DNA of 33,163 nucleotides, from contig JAKSLH010000027.1 in assembly GCA_024401335.1 (NCBI GenBank), positions 1 to 33,163 on the forward strand. The letters are read 5' to 3'. The translations under genes and the position numbers were made by a program. The DNA comes from Bacteroidales bacterium. Its GTDB lineage: Bacteria; Bacteroidota; Bacteroidia; Bacteroidales; Marinilabiliaceae. The notes beneath the pieces are model-generated. The model saw only the letters and a list, made by a program, of their open reading frames with translations. It was not told the DNA's origin and made no database searches. Shown here one piece after another: positions 18,109 to 25,180 of this stretch; position 1 is the first letter of the stretch, and each line of letters starts with the position of its first letter.

Positions 18109-18582
18109 TCAATCATGGTGATACGGCTCGCCCCTTATGATTGTATGCGCCCTATAAAGCTGTTCTGTAAAAATAAGGCGAACCATCTGATGTGAATAAG
18201 TCATCTTAGAGAGCGATATCTTATACTGACACTTCGCATAGACGTCATCAGAAAAACCGTATGGTCCACCAATAACAAAGACCAGTCTCTTCGCACCAGA
18301 ATTAGCTATCTGCTGATAAAACTCCGAGAAACCTCTTGAGGTATATTCCTTACCAGCCTCATCAAGAAGAACAAGGACATCACCTCCCACAATCTCTTTC
18401 AATATCATCTGCCCCTCCTGCTTCTTCTGCTGAGCCTCACTTATCTGTTTTCCACGCTTAACATCTGGCAGAATCTTCATCTCATAGGGAGCATAATGGC
18501 CTATTCTCTCAGAGTATTTCTTTATTCCATATTCCAGATACTCCTCATCAGTCTTACCTATAGCCAACAAAACTGTCTTCAT
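18109..18582 (-). CDS. rlmH: 23S rRNA (pseudouridine1915-N3)-methyltransferase
   Basis: SPOUT-class methyltransferase that modifies pseudouridine 1915 in helix 69 of 23S rRNA on assembled ribosomes. It is 157 residues long, typical of the family. The knot region with the SAM site is visible as LVFVIGGPYGFSDDVY followed by ISLSKMTYSHQMVRLIFTEQ and the C-terminal RGEPYHH. A longer reading frame runs to 18681, but homologous sequence begins at MKTVLLAIGKTDE. A -7 box at 18600-18607 lies inside the longer version, so I start at 18582. It is isolated on the minus strand between plus-strand genes. Confidence 0.95.
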   Translation of the reverse strand: MKTVLLAIGKTDEEYLEYGIKKYSERIGHYAPYEMKILPDVKRGKQISEAQQKKQEGQMILKEIVGGDVLVLLDEAGKEYTSRGFSEFYQQIANSGAKRLVFVIGGPYGFSDDVYAKCQYKISLSKMTYSHQMVRLIFTEQLYRAHTIIRGEPYHHD

Positions 18583-18599
18583 AACTATATTTTTTGCAG

Positions 18600-18607
18600 C
18601 AAAATTA
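18600..18607 (-). promoter_or_regulatory. Promoter -7 box (TAATTTTG) for rlmH
   Basis: On the minus strand the bases read TAATTTTG, matching TAnnTTTG, about 17 bases before the rlmH ATG. A TTTG at 18631-18634 is a possible -33 element but is 23 bases away, slightly long. A small palindrome TTTTGC-A-GCAAAA (18592-18604) overlaps the expected transcription start. Confidence 0.5.
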
Positions 18608-18691
18608 ATAAAACAACAAATATTGAGAAACAAACGAACAAGTTTGGACAACTTTTTGCTGTAGAATAAAACACCATACAAAAAAACGAAT

Positions 18692-18699
18692 TACATTTG
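18692..18699 (+). promoter_or_regulatory. Promoter -7 box (TACATTTG) for the DUF4783-nadC pair
   Basis: TACATTTG matches TAnnTTTG and ends only seven bases before the ATG at 18707. At the usual spacing, transcription would start at or within a few bases of the start codon, so the message may be leaderless or nearly so. It is arranged back to back with the rlmH promoter. Confidence 0.5.
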
Positions 18700-18706
18700 T
18701 AGAGAA

Positions 18707-19141
18707 ATGAAAAACTTCAGTAAAACATATATAACCTATATAATAGGTATCATCGCTTATTGCCTAACGCCTTGCATAAACGCACAAAACACAGAGACCG
18801 AATGGCAATATACAATGCCCGTCAGCATCTACGAGTCAATATCTGCAGGGAACGCTGCTCAACTAGCCGTTCATCTCAACAATACAGTAGAGATTACGAT
18901 GCCTCAGGGCACTTCACACATTTACTCTAAAAAACAAGCCGAGGTTATCCTCCTGGAATACTTGTCTTCTATCGTCAACCCACAGTTCACAATAGAGCAT
19001 GAACGAAACATGCCTCCATCAACATTGACTATCGGGTCAATCAAGGGCAACGGCATACAACATAGGCTATTCATCCTTACTCAAAAACATGATGACACGA
19101 TACTTATCCATCAGTTGAGAGTAGAGGAAACTAACCTGTAA
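18707..19141 (+). CDS. DUF4783 domain-containing secreted protein
   Basis: A 144-residue exported protein: N-terminal signal (TYITYIIGIIAYCLTP, cleavage near INAQ), then a single compact domain of the DUF4783 family, which resembles NTF2-like folds. Visible elements are MPVSIYESISAGNAAQLAVH, an EITMPQGTSHIYSKKQAEV stretch and a final strand-rich DDTILIHQLRVEE. No catalytic motif is evident and no function is established. It sits 34 bases before nadC, a neighbour pairing I recall as common in this order. The promoter box is almost on top of the start codon. Confidence 0.82.
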   Translation: MKNFSKTYITYIIGIIAYCLTPCINAQNTETEWQYTMPVSIYESISAGNAAQLAVHLNNTVEITMPQGTSHIYSKKQAEVILLEYLSSIVNPQFTIEHERNMPPSTLTIGSIKGNGIQHRLFILTQKHDDTILIHQLRVEETNL

Positions 19142-19175
19142 TTCAAAGAAATAACAATTAACGATTTATACAACA

Positions 19176-20027
19176 ATGACTGATTTTCAGAAGTATCTAG
19201 ACCAGTTCATCGACAACGCCATCCGCGAAGACGTAGGTGATGGCGACCACTCTTCATTATGCTGTATTCCAGCTGAAGCCATCGACAAGGCACAGCTCAT
19301 CATAAAGGAAGATGGTATATTGGCAGGCGTTGATGTAGCCTATGAAGTATTCAAGAAACTCGATCCTGAGGTTAAATTCGAGAAACTTATAGACGACGGC
19401 ACAGCAGTAAAGAAAGGTGATATAGCCTTTAGAGTAGAACTACACACACGCTCACTCCTTTTAGCTGAACGTCTCGTCCTCAATATAATGCAGCACATGA
19501 GCGGCATTGCAACCGCAACCAACGTATATGTCAAGCGTCTTGAAGGCACAAACACTCACGTTCTCGACACACGTAAGACTACCCCTGGCATGCGTCTGCT
19601 CGACAAGCTTGCCGTAAAGATTGGCGGTGGCGTAAACCATCGTATAGGATTGTTCGACATGATAATGCTTAAGGACAACCACAATGATTTTGCAGGTGGC
19701 ATGGCTCAGGCTATACAGAGAGCTAAGGATTACATCAAGGCAAACAACAAGGATCTCAAGATTGAAGTTGAAGTACGCAACCTTGATGAACTGCAGATTG
19801 CTCTCAATGCTGGTGGAGTGTTCCGCATCATGCTCGACAACTTCGACATCCCTACAACCAAGAAAGCAGTAGAGATAATCAACCACAAGTGCGAAACAGA
19901 GTCTTCAGGTGGCATTACCCTCGAGACACTACGCGACTATGCAGAATGTGGAGTTGACTATATCTCTGTAGGCGCTCTCACACATCACGTGAGCAGCCTC
20001 GACATGAGCCTCAAGGCATACAAATAA
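19176..20027 (+). CDS. nadC: Nicotinate-nucleotide pyrophosphorylase (carboxylating)
   Basis: Quinolinate phosphoribosyltransferase of de novo NAD synthesis: quinolinate plus PRPP gives nicotinate mononucleotide, CO2 and pyrophosphate. It has 283 residues, normal length. Diagnostic blocks are HMSGIATATN, DTRKTTPGMRLLDKLAV, GGGVNHRIGLFDMIMLKDNH, EVEVRNLDEL, IMLDNF and SGGITLETLRDYAE followed by VDYISVGALTH. The partners nadA and nadB are not in the window. It ends at a strong hairpin terminator facing the opposite-strand cluster. The call is very secure. Confidence 0.97.
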   Translation: MTDFQKYLDQFIDNAIREDVGDGDHSSLCCIPAEAIDKAQLIIKEDGILAGVDVAYEVFKKLDPEVKFEKLIDDGTAVKKGDIAFRVELHTRSLLLAERLVLNIMQHMSGIATATNVYVKRLEGTNTHVLDTRKTTPGMRLLDKLAVKIGGGVNHRIGLFDMIMLKDNHNDFAGGMAQAIQRAKDYIKANNKDLKIEVEVRNLDELQIALNAGGVFRIMLDNFDIPTTKKAVEIINHKCETESSGGITLETLRDYAECGVDYISVGALTHHVSSLDMSLKAYK

Positions 20028-20050
20028 CAAGCATATTATCCATACAAACG

Positions 20051-20081
20051 AATAAGGCCGCACTAACAATGCGGCCTTATT
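20051..20081 (+). terminator. Intrinsic terminator of nadC
   Basis: Perfect 12-bp stem AATAAGGCCGCA / TGCGGCCTTATT with a 7-base loop (CTAACAA), followed by a T-rich TATTTG. The GC-rich core has A-rich flanks on the 5' side, so it can act on both strands; it begins 24 bases after the nadC stop. Confidence 0.85.
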
Positions 20082-20096
20082 TATTTGCTCAAAGCA

Positions 20097-20126
20097 AAAG
20101 GAAGCGACCTTAAGGCCACCTCCTTT
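20097..20126 (-). terminator. Intrinsic terminator of the glucosaminidase gene
   Basis: On the minus strand a 30-base near-palindrome starts AAAGGAGGTGG, centres on CCTTAAGG and ends TTCCTTT; its imperfect positions become G-U pairs in RNA only on this strand. It is followed by TTTTGCTTTG and lies 20 bases after the stop. Together with the nadC hairpin it insulates the convergent units. Confidence 0.7.
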
Positions 20127-20145
20127 CTTTATTATATCAGACAAT

Positions 20146-21141
20146 TTATTTCGAACGTCTCAGATTCAACTCATCGCCGACATTAATCTCATCGCCAACC
20201 GACAGATGGTTGAACTTTCTAAGCTTACGCAGCTTAAGACCATATTTGTGAGCTATGCTCCATAATGTATCTCCCTCCTTGACAACATGTGTCTGGCAAT
20301 CAGGATGTGCCCTGTTCCTCTTAGAACGTATATACAGATACTTAATTGATGAGATATCTGCCGTTGCATCAAGATCATTATATGCAAGAAGTTCACTCAC
20401 CATGAGATGGAATTCACGAGCAATGCCTTCAAACGTATCACCACCTATTACTGCTATGTATCTTACACCATTGTTATACTCAACAGTATGTTCATGGAAA
20501 GGATTGATAGTAAACGACACGTCTTTCTTGACCTTAGGCCTTGAATCGGTATTGCCACTGTTCCTGACGACCTTGCCTGCATTTATGTCGTATGTATATT
20601 CGTGAGCATTCTCTGCAGATGATGTAGCATCACAGTTGTCATAGACATCGAGTCCCATCTCTTCGATAATGGCAATAAGCTTTGTAGGATATGACGGATC
20701 GGTTGCATAACCAGCCGCTTTCAATCCGTATGCCCAACCCTTGTAATCATTTTTATCAAGAGAGAAAAGGCTGGCATAACGGCTCTTCTGCTTTATAAAG
20801 TCAGAATGATCTTTAAAGGAGTCGTATGCTGACGAGTATTTTCTGAAACATTCCTGGCTTCTATCATCATCATGATACATAGTTTCACCAGACCAGTCAG
20901 AATGGCACTTTATACCAAAGTGATTGTTGCCTTCTGTAGCAAGCACACTGTTGCCACAATCCGACTCTAATATACCTTGAGCCAATGTTATACTGGCAGG
21001 AATACCAACTCGCTCCATCTCATTTATGGCCCATTGCTTGTAGAAATCAATGTAACTCTGACGTGACATTCTCTGTGCAGTAGCCACCGAACAGCTTACC
21101 GTCAACATGAGCAATATCAAATGGATCTTATTCATCTTCAT
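20146..21141 (-). CDS. GH73-type glucosaminidase with two LysM domains
   Basis: Secreted peptidoglycan hydrolase of 331 residues. A signal peptide ends near ATAQ; the VSC inside it makes lipidation a weaker alternative. The glucosaminidase (GH73-like) domain spans about 25-175, with likely catalytic Glu59 in LAQGILESDCGNS, then NNHFGIKCHSDW, FRKYSSAYDSFKDHSDF and a GLKAAGYATDPSYPTKL end. The C-terminus carries a degenerate LysM (GGDTFEGIAREFHL) and a clear one (KEGDTLWSIAHKYGL) for glycan binding. It should cleave N-acetylglucosamine bonds in the wall. Being last in a dapB-lepB series, it is probably transcribed with them. A second ATG at 21135 is an equally possible start. Confidence 0.92.
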   Translation of the reverse strand: MKMNKIHLILLMLTVSCSVATAQRMSRQSYIDFYKQWAINEMERVGIPASITLAQGILESDCGNSVLATEGNNHFGIKCHSDWSGETMYHDDDRSQECFRKYSSAYDSFKDHSDFIKQKSRYASLFSLDKNDYKGWAYGLKAAGYATDPSYPTKLIAIIEEMGLDVYDNCDATSSAENAHEYTYDINAGKVVRNSGNTDSRPKVKKDVSFTINPFHEHTVEYNNGVRYIAVIGGDTFEGIAREFHLMVSELLAYNDLDATADISSIKYLYIRSKRNRAHPDCQTHVVKEGDTLWSIAHKYGLKLRKLRKFNHLSVGDEINVGDELNLRRSK

Positions 21142-21177
21142 ATATTATGATCTTTGCCTAATATTCTATTATATATG

Positions 21178-21972
21178 CTACCATAATCTCGTCGCTATGT
21201 TGCCCAGCACCCTACTCTCTGGCACCAATCCATAATAACGACTATCGGCAGACACATCTCTATTGTCATCTATCGTGCAGACATAGCTTTCTGCAAATAC
21301 ATATTCACTACCATCTATCTCAACATCCCTACCCTCATACCTGCGGATAAGGTCTCCATAAACAACAACATTCTTAAGGTCAAGAGTTATCTTATCACCT
21401 TTTTTCGGAAGTCTTATCGGACCCCAATTATACCCGTTCCAATGCACCTCTGCCCTGTATGGATACAATCTCACATCGGGAATGTTCTTCAAGGTAGGCA
21501 CTCGGAGATAACGCTCCATACCCTCTTTAATAGAAGACAACCTGAATACAACTGTATCACACACGCCGACCTTTTCACCGGTCAAACGCTCCATCTCGTG
21601 CAGAATCTTATAAGACGTATTATCAGACACTATAAAACTGCACACAGCGGCATCTGGCTCATCTATTCGGCTACCGTTGACAGTCACATATCCGCCCGCT
21701 ACAGAAACCTCATCACCACTCTTGGCTACAAGGCGTGCCACGTATGCGACATCTGCACCTTCAGCATCTTTGACATTTACAGCAATTCTGCTCGACATTA
21801 CATAGTGACCTGTAAACGACTTCTTGACGACAAACACGCCCTTGCCACCATCTGGTGTCACCAACCATCTCACATCAACAAGCCACAGGGTCAACACAAG
21901 GGCCACAATAGTGACATACGCCAATACATATATGACCTTCCTGTATCTTCTCGGAACGAACGGCGTCTTCAC
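21178..21972 (-). CDS. Signal peptidase I homologue lacking Ser/Lys dyad (pseudoprotease)
   Basis: A 264-residue S26-family homologue with one N-terminal membrane anchor (KVIYVLAYVTIVALVLTLWL). The C-terminal signature is kept as DDNRDVSADSRYYGLVPE, and WGPIRLPKKGDKI matches the paralogue upstream. The catalytic boxes are gone. Where the functional enzyme has PSSSLEKS, this one has PDGGKG; where it has YVKRCLGLPGD, this one has YVARLVAKSGD, with Ala79 in place of the general-base Lys. It starts with GTG at 21972, 12 bases after the lepB stop and in the same frame. The inferred role is an accessory or regulatory partner in the membrane; it could also be a decaying duplicate, but the frame is intact. 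Confidence 0.85.
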   Translation of the reverse strand: MKTPFVPRRYRKVIYVLAYVTIVALVLTLWLVDVRWLVTPDGGKGVFVVKKSFTGHYVMSSRIAVNVKDAEGADVAYVARLVAKSGDEVSVAGGYVTVNGSRIDEPDAAVCSFIVSDNTSYKILHEMERLTGEKVGVCDTVVFRLSSIKEGMERYLRVPTLKNIPDVRLYPYRAEVHWNGYNWGPIRLPKKGDKITLDLKNVVVYGDLIRRYEGRDVEIDGSEYVFAESYVCTIDDNRDVSADSRYYGLVPESRVLGNIATRLW

Positions 21973-21984
21973 ACTAATGTTGTT

Positions 21985-23427
21985 TTACTCAACAGTCATG
22001 AAAAACCTATCCCAACGAATACTGCTCAAGAAGCTCTTGTCTGGATCAAGAGACAACCACACAAGCAACGGCTTGCCCAACACATGGTCCTCTGGAACGA
22101 ATCCCCAATATCTAGAGTCGGCCGACTTATGACGGTTATCACCCATCATCCAATAGTAGTCCATTGCGAAGGTGTATTCTGTAGTCTCATTCCCATCAAC
22201 ATATATCTTGCCATTCTTATAGTCAAGAGTATGTCCCTCATACGATGTTATGATACGCTCATAAAGCAATATATTCTTGCTGTCAAGAGTTATTGTCACA
22301 CCCTTCTTTGGCATCCATATCGGACCATAGTTGTCGCGGCTCCATGGATAATCAGTACTGAATGGGAATACGCTCAAACCCATTGAATCTGGCTTCTCCT
22401 CATCAATCTCTATGCTTTCAATCGTTGGCATCTTTCTTACGATCTCGGCCTTTTCACGAGACAATGGCAAGAAATAATGCGGTCCTACACCACCACCAAG
22501 CCTGTCTTCTTTAGATATCCCCAACTGCTCGAAGAATCTGTCATTAAGAATTATACCATTGGTCTTGATAGCATAGTTATGCTGAACTTCTGGAGCATCC
22601 TCCAACACTTCACCATTAACATATACTACATTATGACGTATCTCAAGAGTATCTCCCGGCAAGCCAAGGCAACGTTTCACATAGCAATCTCTCTTGTCAA
22701 CTGGGCGCCATACTATACCGCCCAACGCATCCTTTGCTGTCCATATTCTCTGGCGACCCAAGTCGTTTATGAAATGATTTCTCTCCCACGAGTTTTTAAA
22801 TGTCTTGCCCAATATCAACTCCTGATGCTGCTTCACTAAATTAGAGCCTTCTATGAGTATTATCGAGTAGTAATCAGGATTTGGCATGTTTATACAAACC
22901 GTATCTCCACAAGGGAAATTAAACACAACAATATCCTTTCTCTCCACATTACCCAATCCCGCAAGTCTATGATAACCCCATAATGGCCAATCTAAATAAG
23001 ACTTAATGTTTCCAAATGGCAGAACATTCTGAGTCATTGGTACATAGAGAGGTGTATTGGGCATCCTAGGACCATAACTCACCTTACTAACCATAAGATG
23101 ATCACCAACAAGCAAACTCTTTTCAAGCGAACTTGAAGGAATCTTATACATCTGAACAAGAAACAGATTGATTAGATAAACCCAAAACAATGCAAAGATA
23201 ATAGTATCTATCCATTCCCATATACCACCTCTACGATTACCATTTCTATCAACCTTCAGTATATCCCATGGCAAGATCTTGGTCAGATAGCAGTCGACAA
23301 CTAAAGGAGTCAACAGAAGCAACCACCAGTTGCCTATCCACAAAACAAGGAGCAGGAACAATATAGTCATCGATATTCCTATACACCATTGCCTGAGACT
23401 TATCTCGCTAAAATCAATCTTTTTCAT
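21985..23427 (-). CDS. lepB: Signal peptidase I
   Basis: Inner-membrane serine protease that removes Sec signal peptides. It has 480 residues, longer than the usual 300, because of an extra hydrophobic N-terminus (segments about 17-42 and 74-92) and an insertion between boxes C and D (about 170-245), as I recall for Bacteroidales. Catalytic Ser100 is in KIPSSSLEKSLLVGD and general base Lys251 in YVKRCLGLPGD. The C-terminal box is MGDNRHKSADSRYWG. It is encoded 33 bases after dapB and directly before its catalytically empty paralogue. Function very secure. Confidence 0.96.
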   Translation of the reverse strand: MKKIDFSEISLRQWCIGISMTILFLLLVLWIGNWWLLLLTPLVVDCYLTKILPWDILKVDRNGNRRGGIWEWIDTIIFALFWVYLINLFLVQMYKIPSSSLEKSLLVGDHLMVSKVSYGPRMPNTPLYVPMTQNVLPFGNIKSYLDWPLWGYHRLAGLGNVERKDIVVFNFPCGDTVCINMPNPDYYSIILIEGSNLVKQHQELILGKTFKNSWERNHFINDLGRQRIWTAKDALGGIVWRPVDKRDCYVKRCLGLPGDTLEIRHNVVYVNGEVLEDAPEVQHNYAIKTNGIILNDRFFEQLGISKEDRLGGGVGPHYFLPLSREKAEIVRKMPTIESIEIDEEKPDSMGLSVFPFSTDYPWSRDNYGPIWMPKKGVTITLDSKNILLYERIITSYEGHTLDYKNGKIYVDGNETTEYTFAMDYYWMMGDNRHKSADSRYWGFVPEDHVLGKPLLVWLSLDPDKSFLSSIRWDRFFMTVE

Positions 23428-23460
23428 TCTGTTTTATCCTAAGATTATTATCCAACTTAA

Positions 23461-24177
23461 TTAGAACTTAAGCATATCGCTCATTCCCAAGAACCCCTTT
23501 TTGCCATTCGTATATTCTGCTGCTAGCACAACTCCAAACGCAAAACCTCGACGAGTCTTGGCATTATGTGTTATTTCTATCGAATCAACATCAGAAACAT
23601 ACTTTATACTATGAATACCTGGCACTTCACCTTCACGGATCGCTGCTATCTGAACCGACTCCTTCTTGTACTCAGGACCAAGGTTCCATGATGTCTTGCG
23701 GTCAAGCTTTGCAACAATATCATCAGCAAGGCTGATTGCAGTTCCACTAGGAGCATCCAACTTATGTATATGATGCGTCTCTACCATATTCACATCATAG
23801 TTGTCAAACTGATTCATTATCTCAGCCAATCTACGGTTGATTTCAAAGAATATGTTCACACCAAGACTGAAATTCGAAGAATAGAAGAATGTCTGCTTGC
23901 CATCCTTGCACATCTCCTTGATCTCTGGCAATCTATCTGTCCATCCAGTTGTTCCGCTGACAACCGCCTTACCCTTCTCAAAGCACTTCATGTAGTTCTC
24001 ATAGGCAGCCTTAGGAACTGTAAACTCTATTACGACATCAGCCGACTCGAATTCCTTTGAATCGAATGAGCCCGACTCGTTGATATCTATCTTACATACT
24101 ATTTCATGACCTCTGCTTACGGCAATCTCTTCAATCATCTTACCCATCTTGCCGTATCCTACAAGTGCTATTTTCAT
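23461..24177 (-). CDS. dapB: 4-hydroxy-tetrahydrodipicolinate reductase
   Basis: NAD(P)H-dependent reductase in the diaminopimelate/lysine pathway, providing the cross-linking residue of Gram-negative peptidoglycan. It has 238 residues. The nucleotide-binding glycine motif is at the start (LVGYGKMGKMIEE); substrate-binding HHIHKLDAPSGTA is the family signature, and SGTTGW and FSLGVNIFFE are also present. It has its own promoter box and a palindrome upstream, and leads the run that continues with lepB. The envelope theme of the run fits. Confidence 0.96.
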   Translation of the reverse strand: MKIALVGYGKMGKMIEEIAVSRGHEIVCKIDINESGSFDSKEFESADVVIEFTVPKAAYENYMKCFEKGKAVVSGTTGWTDRLPEIKEMCKDGKQTFFYSSNFSLGVNIFFEINRRLAEIMNQFDNYDVNMVETHHIHKLDAPSGTAISLADDIVAKLDRKTSWNLGPEYKKESVQIAAIREGEVPGIHSIKYVSDVDSIEITHNAKTRRGFAFGVVLAAEYTNGKKGFLGMSDMLKF

Positions 24178-24191
24178 CGTATTTCTATTTA

Positions 24192-24208
24192 TGCATAATA
24201 ATTATGCA
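24192..24208. promoter_or_regulatory. Palindrome over the dapB transcription start (candidate operator)
   Basis: Perfect inverted repeat TGCATAAT-A-ATTATGCA with 8-base arms and a single-base centre. It touches the downstream edge of the dapB -7 box and covers the expected start of transcription, where a repressor dimer would block initiation. No regulator gene is adjacent. Confidence 0.45.
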
Positions 24209-24214
24209 AATATA
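24207..24214 (-). promoter_or_regulatory. Promoter -7 box (TATATTTG) for dapB-lepB
   Basis: On the minus strand TATATTTG matches TAnnTTTG about 30 bases before the dapB ATG. Expected transcription start is near 24200. The -33 element is not obvious. Confidence 0.6.
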
Positions 24215-24326
24215 ACAAATAGCAACGACTTAAATAGCACTATTTCAACATATATATCCTTTTTGACCACAAACAAAGTCTGGATCAACACGCAAGCCAC
24301 ACCAACTTACGACTATGACAAAAAAG

Positions 24327-24354
24327 AATCCCCGAAGTAAAAACTCCGGGGATT
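24327..24354 (-). terminator. Intrinsic terminator of rplY
   Basis: Minus-strand hairpin with arms AATCCCCGGAGT and ACTTCGGGGATT around a TTTT loop. One G-U pair forms only on this strand. It is followed by CTTTTTTG and lies about 33 bases past the rplY stop. Confidence 0.8.
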
Positions 24355-24387
24355 TGAATATTATCGTATTAATCCGTCAGGACACGA

Positions 24388-24969
24388 TTACTTGCCAGCT
24401 GCTGCTGCATCGGCTGCAGACTTAGCTGCACGTGTCATACGAACTGATACTACAACCGCTGCCTTACCATTGAGCAACTCAAGACCAGGGAATGAAAGAT
24501 CCTGTACCTTGAATACCTTGCCAAGACCGAGGTTAGTGATATCTACTGTCAATACATCAGGAAGGTCCTTGATCAAGCCCTTAACGATAAGCTTACGCAT
24601 TTCAACCTGAAGCTTACCACCTGCCTTAACGCCTTCGCTGTTACCAGTGATGCTGATAGGAAGAGCAATTGTTACAGGCTTATCATCTGATACCTCGAGG
24701 AAGTCAACATGAAGAAGCTTGTCTGATACTGGATGGAACTGAAGATCCTTCAAGATTGCCTTGTAAACCTTACCATCGATATCTACGTTAACGATGTAGA
24801 TGTTTGGAGTGAAGATAAGATTACGGAACTGCTCCTCATCTACTGAGAAAGCGATTTCCTCTGCACCACCGTAAATGATACATGGTACGAGACCCTGGCC
24901 ACGAAGCACCTTAGCTGCCTTCTTGCCACCTGCGACTCTCTTTGAGCCCTTAATGTCAAATGTCTGCAT
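24388..24969 (-). CDS. rplY: 50S ribosomal protein L25 (long Ctc/TL5 form)
   Basis: Ribosomal protein that binds 5S rRNA. At 193 residues it is the two-domain Ctc/TL5-type form: an N-terminal 5S-binding beta-barrel (VAGGKKAAKVLRGQGLVPC, then ILKDLQFHPVSDKLLHVDF) and a C-terminal TL5-like domain (GVKAGGKLQVEMRKLIVKG). The chain ends in an alanine-rich tail (SAADAAAAGK). It is a single-gene unit with its own promoter, a long leader and its own terminator, as expected for a ribosomal protein that may control its own level. Very secure. Confidence 0.96.
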   Translation of the reverse strand: MQTFDIKGSKRVAGGKKAAKVLRGQGLVPCIIYGGAEEIAFSVDEEQFRNLIFTPNIYIVNVDIDGKVYKAILKDLQFHPVSDKLLHVDFLEVSDDKPVTIALPISITGNSEGVKAGGKLQVEMRKLIVKGLIKDLPDVLTVDITNLGLGKVFKVQDLSFPGLELLNGKAAVVVSVRMTRAAKSAADAAAAGK

Positions 24970-25125
24970 TTGAATTTTTAATTATTAATGTGTTACTCAA
25001 AATTAAGTGTTGTAAAAATACAAGCTCGTCTCCGTTTCAGTATCAGTCACATCGCTGATCCCTCCACCTACTATAAGAGGTATGCTTAATTTCCCATCAC
25101 ACGAACTATGTCTTTCCTATGAAAA
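24970..25125 (-). promoter_or_regulatory. Long rplY leader with possible RNA structure
   Basis: About 155 bases separate the expected transcription start from the rplY ATG, much longer than other leaders here. In minus-strand RNA two hairpins can form: AUACCUC with GAGGGAU (25058-25083), and AUCAG with CUGAU (25042-25059). They share two bases. A weak UUGUA/UACAA hairpin lies nearer the gene. No coding sequence with a usable start codon was found in it. Leader-mediated autoregulation is an inference. Confidence 0.35.
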
Positions 25126-25131
25126 ACGGCG

Positions 25132-25139
25132 CAAAATTA
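25132..25139 (-). promoter_or_regulatory. Promoter -7 box (TAATTTTG) for rplY
   Basis: On the minus strand the bases read TAATTTTG, fitting TAnnTTTG, in the gap between the YitT-RdgB fusion and rplY. Transcription would start near 25125. There is no strong terminator between the fusion gene and this box, so read-through is possible. Confidence 0.5.
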
Positions 25140-25180
25140 ATCGTTTTATTTCACAAAAACAACTAACCCACGGTTTTTCT

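Noticed and set aside
21442-22386. Long plus-strand frame of 314 codons opposite the two signal peptidase genes
   Set aside because: The opposite strand encodes clear S26-family proteins over the same bases; this frame has odd composition and no recognisable motif.
25010-25110. Minus-strand frame containing PLIVGGGI, which recalls barrel phosphate-binding loops
   Set aside because: About 36 codons with no usable start codon and stops on both sides; probably chance within the rplY leader.
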